DNA of 64,000 bases, from the NCBI GenBank assembly GCA_032718475.1, contig JAUCBJ010008996.1:33496-97495 (forward strand), read 5' to 3'. Positions 35,067-45,400 of this stretch are shown here, piece after piece. Position numbers and translations under genes: made by a program. This stretch comes from Nemertoderma westbladi (Eukaryota > Xenacoelomorpha > Nemertodermatida > Nemertodermatidae). Positions within the stretch are counted from its first letter, which is position 1; each line of letters opens with the position of its first letter. Below the pieces are notes generated by a model. It was not told the origin of the DNA. It saw only the letters and a program-made list of their open reading frames with translations, and made no database searches.

Positions 35067-36369
35067 TAGGGCTCGATCGGAGCTCCGGCCTCCGGCTCCG
35101 GCTCCTGCCATTTTGGCACCTCCGGCTCCTGCTCCGGCTCCGGTAAAAATATTGCCGGAGTTAATTTTTTAATAAAGTATTATATTTCGTGCATATTCTA
35201 ATCTGAACAATTATTTAACACTATAAGTACTGTAGTACAGCTTCAATCTCAAGTATAATCTGATAATACTGCAGTATTTACTTAAAGTCAATGACTGACT
35301 GACTGTACTGCAGTACTGGTACTGGCCAGCTGGCTGACTAGCAGACTATTACAGATAGGCCCTACTTTAAAAAATTGTAAATGCTATGATTGTACACTGT
35401 CAGACTGTACCACTGCAGCCATTTACTGCTGTCATGCCAGCATACTGTACTGCAGTAGCAGTACTGGTACACGTACGGTAGGCTACCTACAGTACACACC
35501 TCTACCACAGTTAGACAGTTAGCGAGTTAGGTACTGTAGGTAATTTTAAGCCGTCAGCGTCAGGCCGTCGCCGTCAGCGTCAGGCCGTCTGTCCGTGATA
35601 AATTAATTACTTAAATTGAAAATTCGTAAATCTATAAATTATGAAATTAATTAGACCTACAGTATGATTGATTATGAGCGATTGGCGAACGATAACCATA
35701 CCGGTACTTTATTTTTTTTTAAATAAATTTTTGAAAATTTTTGATTTTTAAAATTTTTGAAAAACTCCGGCTCCTGCTCCGGCTCCGGCCAAATTGTCCA
35801 ACTCCGGCTCCTGCTCCGGCTCCGGCCAAATCCCAACTCCGATCGAGCCCTACCGGTCCTACGAATTACCCCAAAATACCCCAAAACACCCCAAAATACC
35901 CCAAAAGACCCCAAAATAGTATAAAACTACCCCAAAATACCCCAAAATAGTTTAGAATTACCCCAAAATACCCCAAAATAGTTTAGAATTACCCCAAAAT
36001 ACTTTTTTTTCAGCCTTTGTTTTGGAAATTTAATTTACCCCAAAATATGGCAAAATGACGAATTACCCCAAAATAATGACGAATTACCCCAAAATAATGA
36101 CGAATTACCCCAAAATAATTAAAAAATTTTTCTTCACTCTCGTTTATTGTTTTGGTTAAAAAAACTTGCCACTGTAACCTGCTCCTTTCCCTCGCTGTTA
36201 AAAAACATGGTTAGCTTATTTTGGGGTATTTTGGGGTAATTTTTTAGCCTTTTTGCGGTATTTTGGGGTAATATTTGACTATTTTGGGGTATTTTGGAGT
36301 ATTTTGGGGTATTTTGGGGTGTTTTGGGGTATTTTGGGGTAATTCAGTAATTCGTAGGACCCAGCCCTA
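35067..36369. mobile_element. element D: composite hAT-like element, 8-bp TSD CAGCTAAG
   Basis: CAGCTAAG lies at 35059-35066 and 36370-36377. The left end is TAGGGCTCGATCGG and the right end reads TAGGGCTGGGTCC on the reverse strand. Part 1 (35067-35852) is a self-contained MITE with perfect 16-bp ends and CTCCGGCTCC words. Part 2 (35853-36369) has inverted arms of ACCCCAAAAT words, GTCCTACGAATTACC ends and the core block at 36141-36190. The TSD surrounds the pair, so the two travelled as one unit. Confidence 0.82.
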
Positions 36370-37748
36370 CAGCTAAGTGCTGCTAGTGCTATGTGCTGTT
36401 CAATAGAAACAATACGCTACCCATTCTGCCACTGTCAGACTGTACTGCAGTGTACTGGTGTAACTGTACGTACAGTGTAGTAGGCTACTGTAGTACAGTA
36501 GTATAGCCTGATAGCAGTATAGTGCTGATTGAAAGACAAAATTGGACCTAAAGTCCAAAATTGGATGCGCAAAACTTTAAATGTCGGTTGTCTTTGTGGT
36601 GCACTGTGAAATTTTCTCATGCACGGTTAAAACTCTTATTTTGTAGTAAAGAACATGTAGGTTAAATTTCAGATCCCGTCTGAAAAAATTGTAGGCCGTG
36701 GAAAATTCACTGCAGCACTGTAATTCATATCAAAATTAATTCCGATATTGGAATGGAAGTCCAATTTTGACTTAGCAAGTTCCAAAATTGGATCAAGTCC
36801 AAAATCGCCTATATCACCGACTGTAAACTGATAAGTTAGGCCTAGCTGCCTAGGAGGCCCATAGGCAGATAGGCGTTGGGTTCTTATGTGTTTTGGTATC
36901 GGTAGTGCGATTTAGTATTTTGGTTAGGTGAGTTATTGTGTATTGAACAGTTGAATAGGCCATTCAGCCATTAGCAATATGCAATACATCAATCTGTCAA
37001 TACGATGTCCAAATCAGCTAAGTCAGTAAGTACCGGCTGACCAGTACCGTACCGTAGGCTGGTAGGTCAGTATGTAGCCTAGGTCAACTGCCAACCATCA
37101 GCCGGTTGGAAAAACTGTGGTTTTTGGTTATCGTTTATTGTTTTGGTTAGAAAAGCCTGCTACTGTAACCTGCTCCTTTCCATGCTCCTTTTGGGTAGTT
37201 TTTTTTGGGTAATATTGCGTTTTTTTGTGTAGACCTATTTTTGTGTAATTTTTTGTATTTTTTTGTGTTTTTTTGGGTAATATTGTGTTTTTTTTGGGTA
37301 ATTCGTAGGACACCTGAGCCCTACCCAGGCTGCAAATGAAGTGCAAAAATCGCAACACGCTGGTGGATGAGGTGTAAAAAAGTTTACGTGCATGCAAAGT
37401 GAGAAAAATTATTTGCCACAAAAAATTTCGCTCGCTTCGCTTGTGTTTCTTTCCATTTTTCTTTGCATTGTCAGATTGTTCAAAATGTCTAAATTTCGCT
37501 CACTTTGCTGCTCTGGGTTTTGTTCGTGTTTCTTTTTCATTTTGCGCTGTTAGAATAAAAAAATGTTGCTCACTTTGAGTTTTGCTCGCGTCAGTCGCTT
37601 CGCTCGCGTATGTTTTTCGTTTACATTGTTAAAATGTGGTGTGCGCGTTTTTTTCGGTATGCATGCGCAGTACGGTATATTGTCCAATATTGCGCGGCTG
37701 AAAAATTGTGCGCAGGCGTTGTGCGCGGTTCAGTGGTGGTTTGCAGCC

Positions 37749-38575
37749 TGGAGCCCTACAGTACTGCAACTGCAATATAGTACAAAAGAGTACAATACTG
37801 CAATAAAGTGCTAAAATCAATAGTACAAAAGAGTGCAAAAATAGTACTGGTACATACAGACATAAGAGTACAAACGACAGAACGAGTGAGAAACGCTTCC
37901 AAAACGTGTATACAAGTGTAGGTAGTTCAAATCGTGCAGAGAGGCGCACATGATGTGCAACATAAAACAAAGCATTGTCGGGGCGAGCCACGCATTGAGC
38001 GGGGGGCTGATCTAGCAGTCAGAGAGCATGTACAATATGAGATTTGATGCAGCTTTTTGTGTTCGAAAAACACAAAACTGTCCCACCCGCAAAATTGCAA
38101 AGGGAGAACTCAATGAAGTTGCTAGATAAAGGCATACATTACACAGTCTATCCTTCAGTATAGGCCTATGGGCTACTTTAAGACTATGACCTAAATTTTG
38201 AGTCTCAGTTATACGAGTTTATATCTACCAACCTGGAACCTGCCAACTGCATAGGCCTAGTATGTATGGCATTATATTGTATTATACGAACAGTAGGCCT
38301 AGCCTACTTCTACTGTATACCAGTCAAAATCTACATAAATCAAAGTTCTGCCAATCATTTCATACTTGACCACAGAACCAAGGCTGCTCTATAGCGGCGC
38401 ATATTTCTGTGCCATTGCATTTGCTTACAATTAATTATATTTGTAGGGTGTCGGCCTATATAAGTGTAGTGTATAGGCAGGCCTACTACAGTATTACACT
38501 GGTATACCGGTACACGTTTTGCATGCGTTTCTCACTCGTTTGTACTATATTGTACTTTTTTGTACAGATTCGTCG
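37749..38575. repeat. inverted-repeat element with GTACAAA-word arms
   Basis: GTACAAACGA...GAGTGAGAAACGC...AAAACGTGTA (37869-37913) is matched inverted by 38512-38548. Both sides also carry many AGTACAA / TTGTACT words. The right end (reverse strand TAGGTCCGACGAAT) resembles the ends of elements C and D. Left end and TSD not resolved. Confidence 0.6.
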
Positions 38576-38741
38576 GACCTATTATTGATGATTATAATGA
38601 TCTATGATTTACATTAACATCGTTTTTTATCTGGATCCGGACAAGTGAGACCGGATGTTAGAAAAATATATTGGGTCGCAATTGTCCTACTGGTCTGGTA
38701 GTAGTCCAAGAAATTGTCCTAACTTCTTATCTCAACAGGCC

Positions 38742-39347
38742 GGGTGACACACCGAACGTAATCAGGATCGAATGTAACATAGTTTTTACGAATCGAACGT
38801 AACCTCAATTATGTTACATTGGATCCTATAACTACTGAACAATGTTACATTCAATCTATAAATTAGTAAGCCTGAATGTAACATACATTTAATTAAGTTG
38901 TGTTTTGATTTCAGGAGTAAACCGATGAAATGCTTTGTATATAGGAAGAAACGGTTTGGTGAGTACAAAACAGAGACCTAAGACCAAATTAAGTAACCTG
39001 CATAATCTTGCTGTCTTCAGGTCTTGTAACATTTGTTAACTTTCGTTTATTGTTTTGGTTACACGCCTCTGTAACCTGCTCCTTTAAATAAAAGTAGGCT
39101 AACCCGCATAATCTTGTAACATGTGTTAACTTTCGTTTATTGTTTTGGTTCCCCCAACACACTGACACACCTCTGTAACCTGCTCCTTTAAATGACAATG
39201 TTACATTCGGGCTTAGTAATTTGTAGATCGAATGTAACATAGTTATAGGATCCAATGTACCGGTAACTTAAATGTGGTTACGTTCGATACGTAATAACTG
39301 AATAACTATGTTACATTCGATCCTGATTACGTTCGGTCATGTATCCC
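38742..39347. mobile_element. 606-bp foldback element, 8-bp TSD AACAGGCC, two core blocks
   Basis: TSD at 38734-38741 and 39348-39355. Arms share ACCGAACGTAATCAGG, ATCGAATGTAACATAG and GGATCCTATAACTA and are built around the word AATGTAACAT. The spacer is a tandem duplication of about 90 bp, each copy holding one core block (39044-39085 and 39134-39190). It ends 99 bp before the start codon of the zinc-finger gene, so it probably lies in that gene's promoter or 5' leader. Confidence 0.85.
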
Positions 39348-39446
39348 AACAGGCCTATCCCGGCCCCACTGCCCCAGTCAGCCAATCAATTCAATATCGG
39401 TATATACTGGTTTTATATATTATTCATAATTATTTCGCGTTACGAA

Positions 39447-40005
39447 ATGGATGGTGACACTAGTGACGATAAGAGAGTCTCGTTTTGTTCCGACTCTGAT
39501 GATCCAACTGACATCCTTTGGTCTTCAAACTTTCCTAAACCATCTGTTAAACATAGTGCTTGCTTAGTGGAAGACCAAGGTAACTCTTCTGTCGAAATCA
39601 CGGAGTTCCAACACAGAACCACTCTCTCCAATGACTGGGAAGAAGATGTCTACGACAATGACGTAGATAACATGGCGAATAATCATGACGATAACATTGA
39701 TATTATGGATGAACAAGGTCTAACTGATGGTCCTGCTGAGGTGTTTGAACCTGAAATAACTGCTAACGAAGATGGCAACGGGAGTTCGCGTTTTAGCACC
39801 GATAACGATGACAATAATTGGAGTGATAATAGCGATAATGGTATTGGAGGTAGTACTAAGGTTGAGGCTTTATCTTGTCCACCTAGTCTTCTGCCTGATG
39901 GTGATTCAGACTTCGATGACGAATCTGAAATTATTAATGATGAGAAAGAGACCCCAGCTGATAATAATGATACAGTTGTCGCAGGCAATACTGCTCCAGA
40001 TACGA
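39447..40005 (+). CDS. zinc-finger gene, exon 1 (acidic N-terminus)
   Basis: 186 codons plus one base, with no finger. The composition is rich in D, E, N and S, with runs such as [13 protein letters not shown], typical of disordered activation or interaction regions. The frame is also open 108 bp upstream to an ATG inside the flanking foldback element (39339), but that stretch is hydrophobic and unlike the rest, so I prefer 39447. The unspliced frame hits TAG immediately after the donor. Confidence 0.8.
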
Positions 40006-42175
40006 GTTAGTGCATTTTTTATTTTACAATTGACTAACTAATCCTATATTAGGCCTAGGCCTATTGATTATATGCATATATGCCAATTTTCTGTATTTGG
40101 TTGGAGGAATGATGCAAACATAAAATTATTGGTTTTATCTCAAAGCAGAGTTACCGGTAGTATAAACGGTATCGGTAACCGCAAACGGTAAACGATAACC
40201 GGTTACCGGTGTAGCAGATAATTTTTACCCCCCATGCAAAATCACTCCCCGGTTAAAATTCCTACTGATTCTGGTTCCCTACTGATTTGGCCCTGGGGTG
40301 TATTTTCCCTAGTGTATTTAAACCCCCTCCAGTGAAAACTGGACCTTCTCTCATTTATCCATTTTCACTCTCTGTCTGTCTGTGCAAATCCATCCTAGGT
40401 AAATCTCCCTAGTGTATCGTCACTCTCGGTGTATTTTCCCATAGTGAATTTTAGCTCCCTCTAGTGAAAACCCATGTTCCCCATTTCCACCTTATTAAAC
40501 ATTGGCCGCCAAGTGCCTTCCTCAAGCCCAGACATTCTACAGTATTACAAATAGTAATGCACAACACATGTAAAATAACTAGGTCGGTCGCGTCATTAGT
40601 TTATTTAACATTGCTTTAGCCATATAGCCTTCCAGGTAACAGCCAAGAGAATAAGATGATATCGCCTTGCACCCGGTGTTTCACGTATCACTGGTTGTTT
40701 ATGATGATTTTATTTATGATTTATGTTATTTATGATTATGGTTTTAAACCTCGTTGCGCTGATCATGTACATTCGACCGGCAAGAATATAGGACCACAAC
40801 ATTCCCGTACGCCTACATTACATAGTACATATAATAATAATAAGAAAATATTTCTTTGCCGGCCTGGCCCTATACATTTTGATAGGCCTATATATGGCGC
40901 TTTGATATATATTATTCAATGTGCTAAACCTGGTCTTTTGGGATGAGACTTCTGGGTAGCGTAGTTTACTCACTCCGCCCATTAAGTCTCGTTGCGCTCT
41001 CCTTGTTTAACAGGTCGCCAAATTTATGTCGCCGATATAAACATCCACATACTACTGACACGCTAAAAATAAAAGAAACTACTGACACGCTATAAACACG
41101 CTACTGATCAAAATATTATAGGGTCTATCTGCTAAACCTGGTCGTTTAGCGAAGTGTGTTATATACTACTGTATATAACTGTATACTTTGAAATGGAATC
41201 ACCGACCGGGAAAACACGGGCGGGCACGAGCAGACAGTCTAGTATCCTTCAAACGTTATAACTGACATTGGAAATTACTATCTCTGGACTAGACGGATCT
41301 ATTGAGATGCGGAGTTTTCCAGGGTGGTTGGTTATCCATTGTTTTATAAATATAATGATGGAGAAATTGAGCACCGGTGTCCAAAGGCATCCCCATGAAA
41401 TTTTATTAGCAAAAAGTAAATTATTAAGCACCGGCCCACAATCCGCAGTTACAAAGAAACAGTGGTTTCAAAGCCACAGCTAACGTTTCAATTATATATA
41501 ATTTATTTTATAATATTTTATTTCATGCATAATTAACTATATGCCGCCCCCATAGTTTATATCTTAAAAATAAAATGAATACCGGTGCGCTACCGCAATT
41601 CAAACTTTACGTGAAAATTATGCTCCAACAAGAGTTGATATATTTGTTTCCTTATTTTTCGATCTATTTTTTATATATTCTGGTTTCTAAATTTGTAGAT
41701 TTGTAAATTTTAAATTTGCATTTATATAATGACCGCTCCGGTCAGTATATAAACTTTGTTTATATCCGATTTAACCTCAGCTTACATTACAATATGTTTT
41801 GTTCATAATATTATATTACAAAATATAGTTTTTTTTTTTAATTTTATTTAAATATAGTTATTGTATAGACATGATTGTACGATGTACGACCAAGATGAGT
41901 TGAGTGGTTTAGTTCCATTATATAGGTCTATACGGTACCGGTACGGTATTTTTTTATTTCAGATATCCCGATTTCATCCGCTGAGTCCAAATATGAAAGT
42001 GATGACATTCTTAACGCCGATTTACTTTCACCAAATGAAATAGAAAAGGTTAATATTTAAATATAAATATTTAAGTTTAATTAGATAATATATGTTTAAT
42101 GTTTGTTTATTCAAAATGTTGACATTAGATACTCAGCAGTCAGCACCAATGCGTTAGTGTTGTAGACGGACGGGA

Positions 42176-42226
<51 letters not shown>

Positions 42227-42432
42227 TCCCATCTCTGCGAATTAATATCCCTCCTCAATGTTAAATTCTCACTTTAGGGAATTGAGCAGGTTACAGTGGC
42301 ACGTTTGTAACCAAAACAATAAACTAAAGTCAATAGAACAGATTACAGTTTTATTTCTGGGAGTAATCAGCTGTTATTTGCGTCAATTTTCCCTGGAGGC
42401 GGATCCATTTTAATTGCGTCGAAAGTCCCCCC

Positions 42433-42478
<46 letters not shown>

Positions 42479-45400
42479 CCTCCCTCTATCTGTAGTTATT
42501 GACAAGGTGGTTTTTTTATAGCATATTGGAACTTTAGTTTTGAGTACAACTACAACATGCAATTTTTTTTATTATAATAACACATTTGGACAATTATACG
42601 CTACGCAATAGAAGGCAGGGTAACTCAGTTGGGTGAGCGCTGAGTCTGCAATAATATTGGTTGTAGGTTCGAGTCCCCGCCAGGGTTCACTCAGCCTTTC
42701 AACCACTGGGGGTCGATGAAATGGGGACCATTTGAATTACTGGAAACAAAACTTTGGATACGAGTAGCGCCCGCCCCTACCCTCGGGTAGTAGCTATCGA
42801 AAGATGAGCCGTCGGGTGGCCTCCGGCTTCGGCCCACTGTTTGCTTTGCTTGCATAGCAAGCAATATCCCAGTGCTGAACAAAATTAATTTACACAACAA
42901 ATAGGCCTACCCTATTTAACTCAGCTCCTATCTGTGTGTCACTACGACCGCTAACGCAATTCAATTAATTTACTATCAGATTGTGGAAGGTGGATTGTCT
43001 GAAGGACCCGCTGATGATGAGATTAGCCCCGAGGAGGCGACCGAGGACCACGACACCGCAACCGAGACCCACAAGTCAGACGCGGAACCGGCGTCCAGCC
43101 AACCCGACACCTCTCAGTCCTTCGAGTCGGAACTGACGCGAGGAGATTTTCTTCGACAACGTCGACCCAGTCAGCACGGCTACCGACAAAGGCGATTCGG
43201 ACCGCGGATCCCCCCGAATCCGCAACCGAACACGACGCCGCGACGACCAGTAAACCGGTTTTGTTTACCTGCGGATTGTGTAACATTTACTACGTCTCCA
43301 AGGGCGAGTTGTTGGAGCACATTGAGTCGGTACACGGGGCGGACGCACTCGCGGACACGGCTACATCCGTGTTCCACACATGTTGCGAGTGCGGATTGAC
43401 GTTCAAGTTGTACTCGGACTTCGAGGTTCATTTCTCTCTTGAGCACGAGGACAGCGGTAAGCAACCGGTTTGCTAATCAGCAGGTGGACGAGGGGGAGCA
43501 CGCTCACAGGTGTGGCGAGTGCGACTCGTCGTTCACGAGCGAGCGACAACTCGCGAGTCATTCCCGCAGCGCCCACGGCAAGGAGACCGCGGTGGCGGCC
43601 ACGGTGCACCGCTGCACTGACTGTCTGCGACCGTTCGACAGCCAATCCAAGCTGCTGCAACACGTCGCCGCGATGCACCCGAAACGAGCGGAGATCCTCG
43701 ATCGGTACAATACCGCGAAACCGAAACCCAAGAAAGTTCAGCACAACGCGGATAAAAAGCGAAAGGAAGATAAGTTGTCGAGTTTGCGGAAGCGAGTTAA
43801 TGCTCTGGCCGATTCTACAATTCGTGGCTACCGTTGCAATCCCTGCGGGAAGCCGTTCCTCAGTTCGAGATGCGCCAACGAACACATTGTCGCGTCCCAC
43901 GGGGTCAGCGTTCAGATGATTTCCACCTACAAACAGACAGTCAACATGCCTGCCAAGGAGTTCCCCTCCTGCTTCTTTTGTTCCGTTTGCGAGCGCTTCT
44001 TCGGGTTGGAGTTGTCCGCCACGCGGCACGTCTCCCAGAAACACGGCGACGAAGGCGGATCAGTTATAAACATACACGGGGAGTTGATAGAAGACGCCGC
44101 CAGGGCGTGGTCCGGGAATGTGTCCGGAATCGCGAAGCACAGGGAGTCCGGCGAGGTGTCCGGTAAAGCGAGACCGGTTGGTGGGATGTCGCGAGCCAGA
44201 CAGCCGGCAGCGAGCGCAACAGTAGCGGCTGCACACAAATGCGATCATTGCGGGGAATTGTTCAACGATCCGGTTCTGTACGAGGATCATCTGGAGGACG
44301 AACACGGTCCGATAGAGTCGTCCCCCTTTTCTATACAGAAGTGCAACGTCTGTTTGGAGTTGTTCACCGACGTTCACGCGCTCCGACAGCACTCGTTCAC
44401 GCACACGGCGTCCGCGCGCAGTAAGTCCACGAGCGATTCCGGGGGCGGCGGCGATAAACCGCGCGTTGAGTGTCCCAAATGCCCGGAGACATTCCGCAGC
44501 GAACGCCGTCTCAGCGTGCACACCGCTTCGGTTCACAACGCCTCTAACATTCTCGATATCAGCTCCGGGGAGGTTGGCTTGCTAGAATGCACTGACTGCG
44601 CCCGCGCTTTCTACACTAAAAAGGGTCTCAAACATCATCTGAAGATCATGCACAATAAGAAACGTAAGTTAAACATTTTGTTTTCCATTAAGTTCACCAA
44701 ATTTTTGTAAGAACAGAACAAGGAAGTAACACGTTTTTGATAAAGTAGTTTTACTCTCAACTTTGCTTTTTCGTATTTAATTAAAATATAAATTATTATT
44801 ATTCAAAGTATTACTCAATAGCAAAAGCTTGGAAGGATCACTTCAATCCAATTGACCCAAATTCGCATTTTTGTCCGATTTAGTTTTGCTGGAGTTTTTT
44901 TCAACTATAGTTACAAGGTGTCGAGTGTATTTCGAGTCCATTATGTTATTAAATACATTTATTATAGTAACTATTCTAGTTGTTCTTAACTTCGAATTAA
45001 TAGTTTATTTTAGATAATAACTTTATTTAATTTTTTTTTATATTTTTTATTGGCGCAATTGTAGGACTAAACCCATCACTGGAACAGTTCCTATAATAAA
45101 TCTTGATAAACCTAAAATATATCTCTAGTTTAACATAAAATTATACCTCGAATATACATCTTGCCAACATCTTGTTACTTTAATTAAAATAAAATCTGGG
45201 GCTAGTAAAACAGCAGCTGGGTTTGAAATTCATCGCATATTATATTCAAGAACCTGTGGCCTAGAGGTTGTTGTCTCGGCTTTCACTGCGAGGTCCCAGG
45301 TTCGAATCCGACTCCACGCCAACCGACTCCACGCCGACGCCGACTCCACGCGTACGGTTCGTGGTTTGGTGAGGAGATATAATTTTCATTTTAAAATTAC

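Larger units (their letters stand above)
31934..36823. mobile_element. element B: 4.9-kb non-autonomous DNA transposon, TSD TAAAC
   Basis: Terminal inverted repeats of about 47 bp start CAGTCGGTGATATAGGCG and differ at one or two positions. TAAAC flanks both ends (31929-31933 and 36824-36828). Near both ends the palindromic word TCCAAAATTGGA recurs, which looks like subterminal binding sites. Inside are a SINE (32.4 kb), a 62-bp satellite (32.76-34.95 kb) and the nested element D. No transposase frame is present. It shares CAG...CTG ends and a five-base duplication with element A. Confidence 0.88.
31697..37323. mobile_element. element C: hAT-like MITE with ACCCAAAA-type arms, split by element B
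   Basis: The left part (31701-31933) has GGTCCTTCGAATTACCC then many ACACAAAAA words. The right part (36829-37323) has the core block at 37132-37181, the complementary TTTTTTTGGG words and the end GGGTAATTCGTAGGACACC...AGCCCTA. The inverted ends and the inverse arm words show that both parts are one element of roughly 0.7 kb, separated by the 4.9-kb element B. The right terminus TAGGGCTC (reverse strand) is hAT-like. The left terminus is degraded and I see no TSD. Confidence 0.6.

Noticed and set aside
35853-36369. TTTTGGGG words as an interstitial telomere (ciliate-type repeat)
   Set aside because: The period is 10 (TTTTGGGGTA), the words occur as inverted arms of a MITE, and the animal telomere is normally TTAGGG.
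39339-39446. Upstream ATG extending exon 1 by 36 residues
   Set aside because: The extension starts inside the foldback element and is hydrophobic, unlike the acidic exon; the ATG at 39447 has the better context.
40656-40946. Short ORF with one transmembrane segment
   Set aside because: No homologous motif, no splice or poly(A) support, lies in intron 1 in repeat-rich DNA.
42614-42687. Functional tRNA gene
   Set aside because: A and B boxes are present but the cloverleaf is imperfect and a typical SINE body follows.
43457-43483. 24- or 27-nt mini-intron with GTAAGC donor, TAAT branch word and CAG acceptor
   Set aside because: Removing either length keeps frame 1, whereas the downstream fingers need frame 2; it is also far below normal animal intron length.
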